Positions 33,601-34,095 of a DNA stretch of 34,095 nt are shown here, in pieces. The notes under the pieces are model-generated. The model did no database searches. It saw only the letters and a list, made by a program, of their open reading frames with translations, and was not told where the DNA came from. Source of the DNA: Candidatus Cloacimonadota bacterium (GTDB lineage Bacteria; Cloacimonadota; Cloacimonadia; Cloacimonadales; TCS61). The stretch is from assembly GCA_021734245.1 (NCBI GenBank), contig JAIPJH010000023.1:1-34095 (forward strand). The letters run 5' to 3'. The translations under genes were made by a program, and so were the position numbers. Numbering within the stretch: the stretch's first letter is position 1; each line of letters starts with the position of its first letter.

Positions 33601-34004
33601 CAATGATCGATTCTCTCAAAAATCTTGATATTGGAGATGAGGCAGGAAATCTGCTTGTTGATCTGGTCAACATCTTCCAAAATGATTTTTCTGAGCATTA
33701 TCAGAATTTGATTTCTGCAATAAAAAAAGATGATTCAGGAAGTATTCAGGCCTTGTCTCACAAGTTGAAAGGAACAGGAGCAAATCTGGGTGCAAAAGGC
33801 TTTGCCAAAATCAGTTATAATCTGGAAACAAAAAGTAAAAACAATGATCTTTCGGGAGCAGAGGAATTGGCAAATGCTCTGAAGAAGATGATGTTTCTTA
33901 CTCTGGAAGAATATGCCACCTATTTTCGTACCATTGGCAAAGAGTTTGAAATAACTTTAGGTAGTGTAACATGTTTTATGAAAAGTTATGAAACATTTTC
34001 ATAA
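30648..34004 (+). CDS. Hybrid sensor histidine kinase / response regulator (REC-PAS-GAF-HK-REC-REC-HPt)
   Basis: This 1118-residue cytoplasmic signalling protein lacks membrane helices. Order: N-terminal REC (D64 in CILDVRMPG), PAS (about 165-280), GAF (about 285-440), HisKA with H464 in [16 protein letters not shown], HATPase ([29 protein letters not shown]), two REC domains (D752 in [12 protein letters not shown]894 in [11 protein letters not shown]), and HPt (H1038 in [13 protein letters not shown]). A BarA/ArcB-like phosphorelay is expected; the N-terminal REC would let another kinase feed into it. I chose 30648 because AAGGAG lies 9 nt upstream; a GTG at 30624 is the alternative. TTGACT at 30584 may be a -35. 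No output regulator gene is seen before the window ends. Confidence 0.95.
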   Translation: MNRTIFVADDEKNLLEIYQDIFSYKSKNSKLYFEANFFDSGDSLLQEFKNFYKHNKRVPICILDVRMPGLDGWQTANEIRKTDPQTIIIIVTGFDDKSSEEIMQSLSHDYYFIRKPFTESEILSLADSLLKNWNKTQALFRYAEEIKSTTFELNESKEKFKHLEDNLKDHYFFYTHDVKRKFSYVSHSVKNVLGYSEEEFINERNNFVTDNPKNNNAAEYTNMAINGKRPPIFEIELHHKDGSLHTLELSEFPIFDEENNVAAIEGMAHDVTDRIETDKKQKLLLEISNAINRITDIRELYKSIQDSLNKVIDTTNFYIALYDKETDTLSLPYQQDEMDEYNSFPAGKTFTAYVIRSKKSLLADQEKQKKLIDAGEVEQVGTSSKIWLGVPLFVQKEVIGVVAVQSYEDENLYTEKHQELLEFVSEQIAIVVERKKTEIALHQAKEAAEAAARAKADFLASMSHEIRTPMNGVIGMTGLLSDTPLNEEQREYVETIRISGESLLTIINDILDFSKIESGKMELETQPYELRSCIEETFDLVSTKASEKKLDLVYLIEADIPPFIEGDITRLRQVLVNLVNNAIKFTDKGDIFVHVEKKSTKNKTLELLVSVKDTGIGIPKERLNRLFKAFSQVDSSTTRKYGGTGLGLAICKRITEMMGGKIWVESEYGEGSTFFFTFKTTAAPVRRSKIYTESIPEMQGSKILIVDDNSTNRRILKLQCERWKMHPVAVESGKEALNMIHNGEKYDIAILDMHMPEMNGAELGIEIRKKYTHEELPLIMLSSVGRPNNEDIPEGTFNMFLSKPVKQSQLFDSMSKVLTKKVEKVETISRTTKLDVNLANKIPLKILLAEDNIINQKIAVRILQKMGYQADVVADGLEVIDALKRQHYDLIFMDVQMPEMDGLEATKKILQIWPKADIRPKIIAMTANAMEGDKEICIEAGMDDYISKPIAVEEVQDAIQRWGEKNKDVGSKVKRPTSDEIMDWAMIDSLKNLDIGDEAGNLLVDLVNIFQNDFSEHYQNLISAIKKDDSGSIQALSHKLKGTGANLGAKGFAKISYNLETKSKNNDLSGAEELANALKKMMFLTLEEYATYFRTIGKEFEITLGSVTCFMKSYETFS

Positions 34005-34095
34005 AGCGAGAATAGAAAAACATAAGTGAAAAATAGTGTCAAATCGTGGATAAGTCTGAAATTTATCTAAAGTGTACACTATCCACACCACGACT

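Overview
The window is a gene-dense, AT-rich bacterial stretch (GC roughly 35-40% by eye). Every recognised gene lies on the + strand, with short gaps, many 4-nt ATGA overlaps and good Shine-Dalgarno sites. The mix includes zinc-type L31, a DUF1385 protein next to prfA, fused FtcD, a ferredoxin-bearing MinD ATPase pair with NifX-like proteins, DUF89, a CoA-disulfide-reductase-like flavoprotein and a giant hybrid kinase. This points to a strictly anaerobic or fermentative Gram-negative-type bacterium. From memory of such gene sets I would guess Candidatus Cloacimonadota or a nearby FCB lineage, but nothing in the window proves it.

Layout. 1-6400: tail of a membrane protein, a LiaF-like membrane protein, a DJ-1/PfpI protein, rpmE with a clear terminator, a 41-codon small ORF, a DUF1385 membrane protein, prfA, a CNNM/CBS (CorC-like) transporter and guanine deaminase. 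6370-6626: four 65-bp tandem repeats ending in a terminator-like hairpin. 6742-8757: an EIIA (PtsN-like), a CPA2 cation/proton antiporter and a PII-like protein, which look like one regulated transport operon. 8780-15293: fused glutamate formiminotransferase/cyclodeaminase, a HepT/MntA pair, a DUF2721 protein, a radical SAM protein, an uncharacterised protein, a secreted PPP-like phosphoesterase, a universal stress protein and a hypothetical.

15294-20661 is the most distinctive part. A promoter with a 14-bp perfect palindrome in its spacer precedes a DUF134 regulator, two glycine/arginine-rich DUF5320-type proteins, a small basic protein, a NifX/NifB-like protein, two paralogous MinD-type ATPases with identically placed 2x[4Fe-4S] ferredoxin cysteines, a second NifX-like protein, a metallo-beta-lactamase-fold protein with a variant metal motif and a four-cysteine mini-protein. 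This resembles the 'orange protein' (ORP) loci of anaerobes, whose small NifX-like protein carries a metal-sulfur cluster. Within it, an ~83-bp palindromic element has apparently inserted twice with duplication of the 3' end of the second ATPase gene.

20686-26468: a paralogue of the radical SAM protein, a compositionally richer DUF89 phosphatase gene, a VOC protein, an Fsr-like MFS transporter, a CoADR-like flavoprotein and a 10-TM heavy-metal-exporter-like protein. 26563-29975: ispD overlapping an unusually large (905 aa) GlmS-like protein that carries its catalytic cysteine at residue 22 and two insertions. 29990-30490: a composite tandem repeat of 26-bp and ~143-bp units with five copies of a CTCGATCT/AGATCGAG hairpin. 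30648-34004: a 1118-aa hybrid sensor kinase (REC-PAS-GAF-HisKA-HATPase-REC-REC-HPt). The last 91 bases hold nothing I can identify. No rRNA, tRNA, CRISPR array or transposase was found.
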